Notes: a model not told the origin generated them from the letters alone. Positions 54,179 to 63,479 are shown, counted from the first letter of the stretch. The stretch is DNA of 64,000 nt from Haloarcula pelagica (GCF_030127105.1 NZ_CP126161.1:1-64000); one strand, 5' to 3'. A program made the numbers and translations.

Positions 54179-56336
54179 CAGTCACCTCCAGCCAGGATCA
54201 GGGCGACCACGCCACCGGCCAAGACCAGTAGTATAGCGGAGTTGCCACCAGAGCCGATGATCCCGCCACCGGCGCCGGCGTCGAGGTTGTTCTCGCGAGC
54301 TTCTTGCTCCTTGCGTAGTTCGATCAGATACTCGATCTCGTCTTCCAGTTGTGAGACGTTGGCAGTCTGGTAGCTGGGAGTTTCGATGGTGACGTTCTGG
54401 CGTGTCTCGTTGTTGACCGTGCGGATCTCGTGGATGGTGAAGTTCGATTCCAGCGCGGCATACCGGTCGCTCAGAATGACGTACTGGGTACCGTTGATCC
54501 GGTCGGGGTTGTAGGTCTCACCGACGGCGAACTGGCCGCTGGGTGGGTTTCCTGGACTGGTCAGAATCCCCCGGTACTGGTCACCGTTTTCGGTGGTGAT
54601 GTTGAACGCGCCCAGCTGGTCGAAGTCGTCGGGGACGCCCTGGCCGGTGAGGACGAGCTGGCCGGCGGCCCAGGTTTGGAAGCCCTGGCCGGGGTCGCGC
54701 CGAGCCAGGACGTAGGGATCGACGAGCTCCGAGTTGTTGATCTCGCCGGCTCGGTAGGCGTCGTAAGTGTTGTTGACCACCGTGTCCATGTCGGCCTGGA
54801 CCTGCTGGTTCTGTTGTTCGATGGCCGTCCAGGCAGTCTCGTAGCGTTGGAAGGACATCACCCGAGTGCTGTTGAAGTTCTCGTTGGGTGGGGAGACAGT
54901 TACGCCGAGGAGCTCGACGCGATCAGTGTTGTTGTAGTCGTAGTAGTAGCCGTGGTGGAACCAAACGTAGGTCTCTGGAACCTTGTGCGAGGAGTCGGTG
55001 ATACCAGTCGGTCCCCAGGTGGACCAAGAAGCGTAACCAGCGCCCTCACGGCTCCCGGTGATGTTCGCGGTGGTCGCCTTGATCGACTGGCCGTTGACCA
55101 GCGGGAGGACGGTGGTTCCGTCCTGCCAGGTGGTTGTTGTGCCGCTGTCCCACATATTGCCGTCTTCGTGGTAGGCAAGCGAGACGTAGTTCGCGGAGAT
55201 GTCCGTCTCGTTTCGCGCAACTTGATCGAGATACGCGACTTCAGCGAGTTGCGTGTTCCACTGGTTGACGAGGTTGCGCTGTTTCGTGGCGTAGTAGTCC
55301 GAGACGGCCTGTTTCGCGGCGGTTTTGGCGGCGGCTTTGCTGGACCCGTTGTTCAGCGCGCGGACGTAGGCGTTCTTGCCGATGATGCGGGCGGTGTTGG
55401 CTGTATCGTCGAGGTAGTTGTCCAGGGTGGCGTGGTAGGTATCGGCGGACGCTTTCGCAGACTGACCGGACTGGTAGATGTCGGATTTGACCTGGGAGGC
55501 GTCCGTGTCGGTGGTGTTGATACGCTCGATTCCAGGGGACTCGGTACAGTCGAGCATGGTCACGCCGATCGCACCGGCGAGCCGATCGGTCGGGTCACAG
55601 ATCTGGTCTTTGTCGCCACCAGTCGAGCCGAGGACGTGTTTCTTGTTCGAGAACACGTCATTCCCGTCGGTTTCGTAGTCGGGATCTGGGACGCCGGTAA
55701 CGTTGACGCTCAACTCCTCGTAGGCGTGGGCGTTGATGATGGCGACGCGGCCGCTGTCGATCTGTGCGCCGGAAAGCGAAGCGGCGTAAAGGGTCTGCCC
55801 GTTGGCCGTCCACCGGATATCGAACGTGCCGGTGTAGTTGCTGATGTCGACGACCGGAGCGTATGGCTCGTTGGTCCAGGTGTGCGATGGATCAGAGTCG
55901 GACGGCGTAGACGCTCCGGTGTTTCCGGGGTTGTGAAGGATACCAGAGCCGGATTTGGCGTAATCTTCGACCGGACGATAGTTGTCAGTTTCAGCTGTTC
56001 CGACGGTGACCTGAGAGATGTTGTCGGCGGTGACGGTCACGTCGACGGGGAGTGACCTTCGAGATCGACGGTCCAGGTGTTACTGTTGTCGTCGACGGTC
56101 CAGTTACCGAGTTCCGTCGTGTCGTTCTCGACAACGATGCGGGCTTCGGTGATCTCTCCATTGGCTGTGGGTCCGGCGAGGTTGATCTCGATGTCTTCGT
56201 GGTCGCCCGAGGGGGACACGCCGGTCCAGGTGTTCTTGCCGGCGTTCGAAGGGACAGCGGCCGCAGGGCCGACAGCAGCGGTTAGGGTCGATGCAACTAC
56301 CAGGAGCGCAGTCAGCACGCGGAAAATACGGGTCAT
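54178..56336 (-). CDS. Spike / envelope glycoprotein-like protein (VP4-like, frameshifted)
   Basis: The product is about 719 residues. It has a Sec signal, MTRIFRVLTALLVVASTLTA with cleavage after AAA (residue 27). A long extracellular part is rich in Asn-x-Ser/Thr sites and beta-like sequence. A C-terminal coiled coil (QLEDEIEYLIELRKEQEARE), a Gly-rich hinge and an anchor, AILLVLAGGVVALILAGG, with only one residue after it complete the protein. This build is that of pleolipovirus spikes, which mediate attachment and fusion. The first 96 codons are in another frame, broken at the GGGG run 56047-56050. One extra base gives SPVDVTVTADN. Confidence 0.8.
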
Positions 56337-56347
56337 GTCTTAGTTCC

Positions 56348-56739
56348 TCACTGGACTGCGACCGACCACGAGATGATGGTCGCGAGGAAGGCGATTTGCA
56401 TTCCCAGCGGGTCGCCGAGCTGTGCGAGCAGATCAGCGAACGCGGGAAGGAACTCGTACAGGACGATCACGGCGGGACCGGCAGCGATCGCGACCTTCTC
56501 CCAGTCCTGGTAGTACTCGAATCGCTTGGTTTCGAGCTGGCGAAGGCGATCGCGAACGCGCCGAGCGACACCATCAGCGAGTGCGAGGTCGAGAGCGTGT
56601 AGCCGAACCACACGAGGTCGATCGTGCTGATGCCGCCGAACTGGTACAGCGACGCCATGATGAACGCCACCGAGAGCGTGGCCGGGATCGTTCGGATGTT
56701 CGCGTAGTCCGAGAGGAACGACGAGTTGTAGTAGCTCAT
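56348..56739 (-). CDS. Small multi-TM membrane protein (VP3-like, frameshifted)
   Basis: The protein of about 130 residues has four predicted TM helices: TIPATLSVAFIMASLYQFGG, TLSTSHSLMVSLGAFAIAFA, VAIAAGPAVIVLYEFLPAFA and MQIAFLATIISWSV. Frame one ends in another frame after AIAFA. The GG at 56539-56540 needs one more base to give QLETKRFEYYQDW. Internal membrane protein VP3 of pleolipoviruses has the same size, topology and position immediately before the spike. It should line the inside of the virion membrane. Confidence 0.7.
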
Positions 56740-56741
56740 CT

Positions 56742-57118
56742 TCAGTCCTCACTGACGTAGAGCGAGTACCGACGGCGCTCATCTCCGTTGTCGGCCGTGA
56801 AGGTGCTGTCGGCGGTGACGGCGATCTCGTCACCACGGGAGACCTCGTTCGCGTCGAGCGCGTCCTCGATCCCTGCGGTGGCCCACATCGCCACGAGGTC
56901 GCCAGTCTTGAACTCGCCGACCGGCTGGGTGAGCTTGATCTCCAGCACGTCAGTGTCGTACTCTCCGCGATCGAGGTTCCGGGCGAGCAGCGTGCCCTGC
57001 ACCATGTCGCCGACCTCCGGGCGGTCAATCCACTCGGTGTCGTAGTCGTCGCTGTTGTTCTGGTTCGGTGCGTCTGCCTTGGTGAACCCTTCAGGGGTTC
57101 GGCCTTTTCGGTAGCCAT
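56742..57118 (-). CDS. Small acidic soluble protein, first gene of the virion operon (frameshifted)
   Basis: Joined at the GGGG run 57094-57097, the product is about 125 residues. It begins MATEKAEPPEGFTKADAPNQ and continues EWIDRPEVGDMVQGTLLARN, VLEIKLTQPVGEFKTGDLVA and ERRRYSLYVSED. The strands fit a single-stranded-DNA-binding/OB-like beta barrel, but no motif proves it. It starts the operon: about 20 bp upstream lies a TATA-like ACTAGATATACTAGATAAAA (57132-57151). It ends 2 bp before the multi-TM gene. Confidence 0.6.
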
Positions 57119-57299
57119 GCGCACCTGAACGTACTAGATATACTAGATAAAAGGTAGACCAGAACCGATCTGGTGAACTTATTTATACCAGGATATTTCG
57201 AGAGACGATTTAATAGTTACAAGCAAAGGAGTGGAGAAGTGCCAGTAATCCACTCACGGAAAATTTTAACAGAGAAGACAATTATCACACACCAATAAG

Positions 57300-57863
57300 A
57301 TGAATCTAAATTTTCTCATACTCTTCTTCTCCATCGTTGGTGCATTATTCTCCTTTTTAATTTGGCGGAGTAGTGAATCCAGAGACATCTATGCACAGCA
57401 AAAAATAATCCGAAACGAGCATCTAAGCGACGGAGAAGAGGATCAAATAACGATTCCGTTCTTCTCCAACGGTAGCCACCTGCACCTGATAATCTCAATA
57501 GATTATGTCAGATGCTACGTACCTGATCGGAGTCGTCGCTACCGTATTAAACGCCTCATTTATGGAAGCGATGGGAGTACTGCGATCAAACTTACTCTCA
57601 AGTGGAGTAAGATACCTGAAGAGATGCCAGGGCTTGGCGCTCTAAATCTGGAAAGAGCCATCAGTCGGTTAGACGACGAGAAAGAATTCAATGGACAAAT
57701 ATCTCCTTCTGGGTTTGGAAAACAGAATATTGTGATTTCCTCAACCCGGCCGAACGATGTTGACAGAGAACTTAATAAGTTCTTCAACTTGGTTGAGGAG
57801 GCGGTTGAAGAGGAAATAGGAGAACAAAAAGTCGCGAAGGAAACCGAAGAAAATAGTAACTGA
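57300..57863 (+). CDS. AT-rich hypothetical membrane-anchored protein
   Basis: The 187-residue protein has one N-terminal TM helix (LNFLILFFSIVGALFSFLIW) and a soluble domain with IPFFSNGSHLHLIISIDYVR and AIKLTLKWSKIPEEMPG. The last part is helical and acidic. The gene is AT-rich and on the opposite strand to the surrounding viral operon, so it was probably inserted. Function unknown. A superinfection-exclusion-like or defence role could be tested but is a guess. Confidence 0.55.
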   Translation: MNLNFLILFFSIVGALFSFLIWRSSESRDIYAQQKIIRNEHLSDGEEDQITIPFFSNGSHLHLIISIDYVRCYVPDRSRRYRIKRLIYGSDGSTAIKLTLKWSKIPEEMPGLGALNLERAISRLDDEKEFNGQISPSGFGKQNIVISSTRPNDVDRELNKFFNLVEEAVEEEIGEQKVAKETEENSN

Positions 57864-57952
57864 CTCTAACTCGATATTTTTCCAGTCTTGTATGAAGCTA
57901 TTTGACTATTAGAATATTTAAAATCTTACGTCGGTAATGAGACTGGTAGTCC

Positions 57953-59751
57953 CTATTCAACAGAGAGAAGAGAGTCGTTATCGGCGAAAGCGTCTTCTAC
58001 TTGTTCGAATTCGGAAGACGCAGTTTCCCCACCTGGAATGTCCCACGATGCGTACGCGCCGATATAGTCTACGACACAGCGGAACACTGGTTCCTCTGGC
58101 ATCGTTGCACGTAGCTGTGGCTGTTCAACGTCTGTAATCGCTCGTTCAGTGGCGGCTTCAAGATCGTCGAGATCGTCCCACCGGCGTCGAGCGAGGTCAT
58201 CGCGAATCTGGCGTTCCGATGCAGCTCGAACAGAGTCGAGCGTACACCATCGAACGGCCTCACGAACGTCGGGATCCTGGAGGTGATCGTTGGGGTCGAT
58301 CCCTTCGGTGATCGACTGGGAACAGGACCAGAATCGCCGGTTCGTCACCCAGTACAGAGCGAGTTTCCACGTGGCAGCCTTGTCGGCGAACGACTCGCGT
58401 TCGTCATCGTCTGCGACGAAGGACTCGGTAGCGTCAAGAAGCGAGCCGAAGGTCGCGCTGAGGTACTTCCCGAGGTACGCGCCAGCTGTCGACTCCTTGT
58501 CGTGGCCGTCGTCGCCGAACTCGATCAGCTCGTGCGAGCGTGTCCGGTTGCGAACCCACTGTTCGCCGTGATCGTGGTCGCCGAAGCGGTACCAGTCGAC
58601 AAATCCTTCGTCACTCTGGAACTCTGGTTCCAGGTCGTCGAGATTGTCGCGATAGGTCAGCGGGTACGCGTCGACGATCTCACCCTGTCCGTAGTCGGCC
58701 CACTTCGAGGCCAGCTCCGTCTTGTCGCAGAGCCAGGGCATTCCGTCGTCGCCGCGGGTGGGTACGTCGAAGAACAGGACGTGCAGGTGTGGATAGCCCT
58801 TCTCGGTGAACTCCAGGGCCTTGATGTAGTCCGGTCGGTCACGCGGTCGTCCGGTCACTTTGTTGTCGAGGCCGGGACGCCAGCCGAGTACGTCGGGATC
58901 ACGAGTATCAGATTTCGTCGACGGATCTGAATCGAAGTAAGACAACAGGCGGTTGAAGTTCTCGTTGATCGAGTCGATCCCGTCGAGGAGGGAATCCTGG
59001 CGCTTCGGGTCGGTGGTCAGCGTCACCAGCACAGCGTTGTCAGCGTTGTCGTAGCCGTATTCGAGAGCATCGTTGAAGCGGGCGAACTGTTTGGAGATAC
59101 GACCCTGGTCGTTGAACCGGGTCTTGTAGTCCTTCGTCATCCGCTTGGTCGTCTCGCCGCCGCAGCGGTCGACGAAGTGAACGTCGAAGAGCAGCCGGTA
59201 GTCTTTGATCCGGTTCAGGTAGGATGTAAAACCGTCTACGAGGAGTTCCTGGAGGTCGTCGTCCACGGAATCGACCTTGCTGAGGTAGTTGCGCAGAAAT
59301 TGGCGGTCGTACGACTGGGCTTCGGATTGCCCGGTTGTTTGAGTAATGCCTTCTGTAATCAAGTCAAGAAGGCGCAGTGTGGGCGTGACCATCAGAACGC
59401 CCGAAGACCGTGATTTCCGCACGTAGGGGTCTTCAGGGGCTACGAGGTCGTCGACGAAGCGGTATGCAAACTGGTAGTCGGGATCTGAGCCGTCGACGCG
59501 CTCACAGGCGTCGGGCGAGACGCCCTTCACTGCGTACGAAACGACGTGCGAGAGTGGCGACCCCTCTGGATGGGCTGCTATGAACTTCACTATCCGAACG
59601 CGATCGTGATCGCGTTCTGTGAGTGTCCCGTCGATCAGCTGGCCGTATCCTGCAAGTCGCGCTCTTCCAAGAGGTCGGCCAGGACGGGAGTGTTACATCT
59701 ATCGGCAAGGTCGAGGCCACTGAGGTGACCGGGCTCTTCGACCGCGCTCAT
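57953..59751 (-). CDS. HUH-type rolling-circle replication initiator Rep (frameshifted)
   Basis: The protein is about 599 residues. Motif 1 is VLVTLTTDPKRQD (about residue 250). The metal-binding HUH motif is GYPHLHVLFFDVP (about 325). The nucleophile Tyr motif is TAGAYLGKYLSATFG (about 430). It nicks the origin and starts rolling-circle replication. The first 38 codons (MSAVEEPGHLSGLDL) are joined at the CC 59643-59644 (one missing base) to GQLIDGTLTERDHDRV. Its ATG overlaps the stop of the upstream zinc protein gene. Confidence 0.85.
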
Positions 59752-60089
59752 TGAGAGCTGTCAAGAGTCGACGGAGCAGTGTTCGACCGCGACCGCTCGG
59801 CACCGGACCCACGTTCCGGGCCTTCGGCCGGGCTTTCGCGTTGGGATTGCCCCCGTCGCTCCGCTCGGGGGCGTGCGCTCTCTCGGTCGGTCGGACCCCC
59901 ATGTGAGGGGGTCGCTCCCTCCGCTCGCTCGCTTGTGGCGGAGTTTCGGACAGTTTCAGGAACGTCCTCGAAGCAGGTACGACAGACATGGAGATCGGCG
60001 AAGTGTGAGTCGGTCCCGTTGATGCAGGGGTCGCCGCAGCCGTCACAGTGGTAGTGAGTGTAGGCGGACCACTGGGTCACGCAGACCAC
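59748..60089 (-). CDS. Small Cys-rich zinc-finger protein preceding Rep
   Basis: The protein has 113 residues from the GTG at 60089 (or 110 from the GTG at 60080). The N-terminal part YTHYHCDGCGDPC with ADLHVCRTCFED forms a CxxC...HxCxxC zinc finger. The remainder is hydrophilic, Arg/Glu/Ser-rich and probably disordered. It overlaps Rep by 4 bp and must be co-transcribed with it. It may help Rep or copy-number control. Confidence 0.65.
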   Translation of the reverse strand: MVCVTQWSAYTHYHCDGCGDPCINGTDSHFADLHVCRTCFEDVPETVRNSATSERAEGATPSHGGPTDRESARPRAERRGQSQRESPAEGPERGSGAERSRSNTAPSTLDSSQ

Positions 60090-60188
60090 CCCGACCTACC
60101 AGATTTCTGACTATGAAAATCGGGCGTTTTGAGAAACGAGAAAACAGCCGCTACATGTCTGCTACCTTTAGAAAACTTGAAGATCGAG

Positions 60189-60204
60189 ATGGGGTCGGAG
60201 GGAT
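60189..60204. repeat. attR: right attachment site, at the tRNA-Trp 3' end
   Basis: This is the second copy of atggggtcggagggat. From 60190 it is the 3' terminal part of the tRNA-Trp gene (minus strand), so integration leaves the tRNA complete. The first base is shared flank. The pair gives an integrated length of 13,387 bp from repeat to repeat. Confidence 0.85.
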
Positions 60205-60370
60205 TTGAACCCCCGATCGGCTGATATCTCCGTCCTGTGCCTCGGAACTCCAGAGGGTCATCGTCGCGAACCGGTGATCAGCCGGCCGCTCAGTATATCA
60301 GCCCTTGGAGTTTCGTCCCAGGCACGTGGCCTCTGGAGTCAGCCGCCTTCCCGGACTAGGCCACGACCCC
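60190..60370 (-). tRNA. trnW: tRNA-Trp (CCA) with a 107-nt intron
   Basis: On the minus strand, exon 1 (60333-60370) begins GGGGTCGTGGCCTAGTCCGG and ends ...CTGACTCCAG with anticodon CCA (60334-60336). Exon 2 (60190-60225) begins ATCAGCC, has the T arm GGGTTCAAATCCC and ends with the acceptor CGACCCCA. The 5-bp anticodon stem GCTGA/TCAGC and the acceptor stem pair well. The intron between positions 37 and 38 is the classical haloarchaeal arrangement. The CCA end is not encoded. The gene is the integration site of the provirus. Confidence 0.93.
60226..60332 (-). ncRNA. tRNA-Trp intron, probable box C/D guide RNA
   Basis: The intron contains the sequence CTCTGGAGT (60247-60255, minus strand). 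It is perfectly complementary to the anticodon-loop sequence ACTCCAGAG of exon 1. It follows a box C-like element, GACGATGACC. CTGA elements (box D-like) occur three times. In Haloferax volcanii the tRNA-Trp intron acts as a box C/D RNA that guides 2'-O-methylation at positions 34 and 39, so the same is inferred here. Confidence 0.7.
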
Positions 60371-60424
60371 GCACTCCGGCGTATGCCGAGTTGCAGTAAA
60401 GGGGTTTCGGTTGTCGGGCGGCGA

Positions 60425-60652
60425 TCAGTCCCGCTCGGTGTCGGACCAGTCACACTCCTGGCACTTGTAGCCGGTGACGAACGCCAGCGCGGAGGGCATG
60501 TAGCCGACCGTGACGACGTTCTCGCCACACTCCGGGCAGTCCATATCAGCGTCTTCGATCGGTTCTGCGTCCATCACGCTGTCGCCTTCGATGAGTTCGG
60601 CGAGGCTCTCGGGGGTCTGCATCCGGCCCTGGATCACGCGGTTGTCGGCCAT
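60425..60652 (-). CDS. Small zinc-binding haloarchaeal protein (DUF5795-like)
   Basis: The 75-residue protein MADNRVIQGRMQTPESLAEL has a C-terminal zinc ribbon, DMDCPECGENVVTVGYMP and YKCQECDWSDTERD, with two CxxC pairs. This is a conserved haloarchaeal family of unknown role. The ATG at 60652 is preferred over 60691. It is 40 bp downstream of the membrane protein gene (60692) in the same direction and 55 bp from the tRNA. Confidence 0.75.
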   Translation of the reverse strand: MADNRVIQGRMQTPESLAELIEGDSVMDAEPIEDADMDCPECGENVVTVGYMPSALAFVTGYKCQECDWSDTERD

Positions 60653-60691
60653 GTTCGTTCGACGGGCCGGGACGCGCCTAAACCTTCCCAC

Positions 60692-61579
60692 TCAGAGCCA
60701 GGGGGCCCGTTCGGTGTCCGGTTCGTAGTCGACCGCGGCGCCGTCGTCGGTTTGCTGGTCGGCGGCGACACCCTGGGACGCGCCGCCGTCGGAGAAGGCG
60801 GCGGTCAGGTCCACGTCGTCGGGGTGGTAGTCGGTGTGTCGCTCGCGGGCGTTGCCGGGGTCGAACGACAGCAGCGCGGTGACCGCGAGGACGCCCAGCG
60901 CTACGGGTGCGGTCGTCGGAAGGATACCCAGGACCGACAGCGAGAGGACGCCCAGCGCGACGGCGCTCCCGAAGCGGAACCGGTCGATGTCGACCGCGTT
61001 GCGCAGCCACGGGCTGGAGACGGCGACTGCCAGCGCGAAGCCGACGCCGATGCCGGCGGTCCCGGCGGCCCGGGCCAGCATCCAGGGGTCGACTGCCGTC
61101 ACGAGCGTCGCGCCGGCAGGGTCGAACCCGGCCAGCAGGCCGAGTACGACGATGATCGCCGGGCGCGGGAGGAGTTCGCTGACCCGCGAACTGGCCGTCT
61201 GCGCGGCGATCGCCATGATGACGATGCCGGCGAACCGTTCGAGGACGCCCGTCCGGACGAGGCTGTCGATGGTCGGCGCGAGCGCGGCCTCGATCACGGC
61301 AAGCGGGATGAGCAGACTGCCGATCAGGAGGACAGTCGTGGCCTGCTCGCGTGGACCGCCGTCCATCTCGGCGAGGACGACCGCGACAGTCGCGGACCCT
61401 CCGAAGACCAGCAGGCCGACTTCGAGCATCCCCGTCCAGGTGGTGAGCGCACCGGCCAGGACGAGCACCGGGAAGATGCCGTCGATGAGCGGTAGCGCCA
61501 TGACCGTTCCGAGCAGGCGGCCGCCACGGCCGACCCGCTGCTCGACGCGGAGTGCGACTGGGTGTCTGGAGCTACTCAT
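60692..61579 (-). CDS. Multi-pass membrane protein (DUF5794-like)
   Basis: The 295-residue protein has about 8 hydrophobic helices, among them ALPLIDGIFPVLVLAGALTT, GLLVFGGSATVAVVLAEMD and VTALLSFDP near the end. The acidic soluble tail (QQTDDGAAVDYEPDTERA) is unusual. It belongs to a conserved haloarchaeal family often next to the small zinc protein and guaB. The function is unknown. It may be a transporter; no motif supports a substrate. Confidence 0.72.
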   Translation of the reverse strand: MSSSRHPVALRVEQRVGRGGRLLGTVMALPLIDGIFPVLVLAGALTTWTGMLEVGLLVFGGSATVAVVLAEMDGGPREQATTVLLIGSLLIPLAVIEAALAPTIDSLVRTGVLERFAGIVIMAIAAQTASSRVSELLPRPAIIVVLGLLAGFDPAGATLVTAVDPWMLARAAGTAGIGVGFALAVAVSSPWLRNAVDIDRFRFGSAVALGVLSLSVLGILPTTAPVALGVLAVTALLSFDPGNARERHTDYHPDDVDLTAAFSDGGASQGVAADQQTDDGAAVDYEPDTERAPWL

Positions 61580-61942
61580 CCTGGCTAACGCCCGGGTTCA
61601 CCCGGTACCCGTCGGGAGGTTACCGCACTGGACGCGCACTGAGTGGCGGACCAGAGCTGTTTCCGGCTACCGAACCCTGTAAAGAATGTGTTGCCAGCTG
61701 CGGTCGAACTCGATTGCCGGACCGTGTTGGCGCCGAAGGATTCGGTAGCTCGCATATGTAACATTATCTTTCGTCAGAGTATAAACGTTGTGTGAGAAGC
61801 GGCCACACAGGTCGTGAAGCACAAGATAACCCGGGTATCGTGGACAGATGTCACAGATGAGCGGGTGTAAACCGCATGCCAGTTGTCCACAGAGGCGGGG
61901 CTGTCTCGCAACGTTTTTGCCCGGCCGTGGTGGACGGTTTAC
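61580..61942. other. Intergenic region before guaB
   Basis: The 363-bp spacer between divergent genes has no open frame with coding bias. It holds AT-rich elements CATTATCTTTCGTCAG and AGTATAAACGTTG at about 61762-61791 that could be promoters, and a G/C-rich part. A closer promoter for guaB, GCAACGTTTTTGCCC, lies 30 bp before the start. No RNA gene is recognised. Confidence 0.4.
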
Positions 61943-63427
61943 ATGGCGAACGATTCCGAGCCCTTCTCCGAGAAACTCCGCGTTCCGGAGGCTCTCACAT
62001 TCGACGACGTACTGTTGCGACCCAAAGAGTCTCGCGTCGAACCCGACGAGGCCGACACCGCGACCAGTGTCTCCCGCTCGGTCGAACTGAACGTTCCAGT
62101 TCTGACGGCTGCGATGGATACGGTCACCGAGAGCGACATGGCGATCGCCATGGCCCGGCAGGGCGGTCTGGGCGTCCTCCACCGGAACATGGACGCCGAG
62201 GAGATGGCCGACGAGATCGAGCGGGTCAAGCGGGCCGACGAACTGATCATCCGCGATGTCGTGACGGCCAGCCCGGAGCAGACCGTCCGGGAGGTCGACG
62301 AGATGATGGATCGGGAGGGCGTCTCCGGCGCGCCCGTCGTCGACGACGAGACCGGTGAGGTCCTGGGGATCATCTCCGGGACGGACATCCGGCCGTACCT
62401 CGAAGTCGGCGAGTCCGACGCCGTGACCGAAGCGATGACCGGCGAGGTCGTCACAGCCCCGGAAGATGTCTCGCCGCGGGACGCGCTGGAACTGATGTAC
62501 GACCACAAGATCGAACGGGTCCCGATCGTCGACGAGGCGAACCGGCTGACCGGCCTCGTGACGATGAAAGGCGTCCTCCAGCGCCGCGAGTACGACGAGG
62601 CCGCACGCGACGAGGACGGCCACCTCCGGGTCGGCGCCGCCGTCGGCCCGTTCGAGCTGGACCGTGCACAGGCAGCAGACGACGCTGGCGCGGATATCCT
62701 CTTCATCGACTGCGCTCACGCGCACAACGCCAACGTCATCGACAGCGCCCGCGAGATCAAGGCCGAAGTCGGGGCCGACGTGGTCGTCGGCAACATCGGC
62801 ACCCGCGAGGCGGCCGAGGCGGTCGTCGACTTCGCCGACGGCGTCAAGGTGGGCATCGGGCCGGGCTCGATCTGTACGACCCGCGTGGTCACCGGCGCCG
62901 GGATGCCCCAGATCACCGCCGTCGCACAGGTCGCTGACGTGGCCAGCCAGCACGACGTGCCGGTCATCGCCGACGGTGGCATCCGGTACTCCGGGGACGC
63001 GATCAAGGCCATCGCCGCCGGTGCCGACGCGGTCATGCTCGGATCGTACTTCGCCGGGACGGACGAGGCACCGGGCCGCGTCATCACGATGAACGGCAAG
63101 AAGTACAAGCAGTACCGCGGGATGGGCAGCGTCGGCGCGATGAACGAGGGCGGCGGCGAACGCTACCTCAAGGAGGACGAAGAAGACGAGGACTACGTCC
63201 CCGAAGGCGTCGAGGCGGCGACCCCCTACAAGGGCTCGCTCGAATCCGAACTCCACCAGCTCGTCGGCGGGATGCAGTCCGGGATGGGCTACGTCGGCGC
63301 AGAGACGATTCCGGAGTTCAAGACACGGGCCGAGTTCGTCCGTGTCTCGGCGGCCGGCCAGCAGGAGAGCCACCCGCACGACGTGATGATCACGGACGAG
63401 GCACCGAACTACAGTCCCGACAGCTGA
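61943..63427 (+). CDS. guaB: IMP dehydrogenase
   Basis: The 494-residue TIM-barrel enzyme oxidises IMP to XMP, the first step to GMP. The start is [20 protein letters not shown]. Two CBS domains ([40 protein letters not shown]) follow. The catalytic Cys loop is [18 protein letters not shown] (Cys about 310) and the flap is [18 protein letters not shown]. The C-terminal [18 protein letters not shown] is also typical. The ATG at 61943 is chosen because upstream starts give a non-homologous leader. Confidence 0.96.
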   Translation: MANDSEPFSEKLRVPEALTFDDVLLRPKESRVEPDEADTATSVSRSVELNVPVLTAAMDTVTESDMAIAMARQGGLGVLHRNMDAEEMADEIERVKRADELIIRDVVTASPEQTVREVDEMMDREGVSGAPVVDDETGEVLGIISGTDIRPYLEVGESDAVTEAMTGEVVTAPEDVSPRDALELMYDHKIERVPIVDEANRLTGLVTMKGVLQRREYDEAARDEDGHLRVGAAVGPFELDRAQAADDAGADILFIDCAHAHNANVIDSAREIKAEVGADVVVGNIGTREAAEAVVDFADGVKVGIGPGSICTTRVVTGAGMPQITAVAQVADVASQHDVPVIADGGIRYSGDAIKAIAAGADAVMLGSYFAGTDEAPGRVITMNGKKYKQYRGMGSVGAMNEGGGERYLKEDEEDEDYVPEGVEAATPYKGSLESELHQLVGGMQSGMGYVGAETIPEFKTRAEFVRVSAAGQQESHPHDVMITDEAPNYSPDS

Positions 63428-63479
63428 TCGGCGCTGTCGAGACGTTCAGAAACCGCGTCGAGACTGCTTCGACCGCTTT

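Larger units (their letters stand above)
46802..60204. mobile_element. Provirus integrated in tRNA-Trp, pleolipovirus-like
   Basis: The 13.4-kb segment is bounded by direct repeats of a 16-bp sequence (atggggtcggagggat) at 46802-46817 and 60189-60204. The right copy includes the 3' end of the intact tRNA-Trp gene. A tyrosine integrase sits next to the left copy. Inside are two winged-helix regulators, a palindrome-rich control region, a one-direction operon of membrane, spike and ATPase genes, and an HUH Rep with a small zinc protein. The order 4-TM protein, spike, small membrane proteins, ATPase matches pleolipoviruses, as does the size. No capsid, portal or terminase genes are present, fitting a membrane-vesicle virion. 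Exact classification needs homology searches. Confidence 0.82.

Noticed and set aside
51536-57118. Pilus or secretion operon instead of a viral one
   Set aside because: No class III signal peptide, no PilB/PilC-type motifs, and the block is inside att-bounded DNA with integrase and Rep; the spike-like topology fits a virus better.
46802-60204. Tailed-virus (Caudoviricetes) provirus
   Set aside because: No terminase, portal, protease, major capsid or tail genes were found; the element is too small and dominated by membrane proteins.
61667-63379. A 570-codon minus-strand frame across guaB
   Set aside because: guaB is unmistakable on the plus strand; the antisense frame is a codon-bias shadow without any motif.
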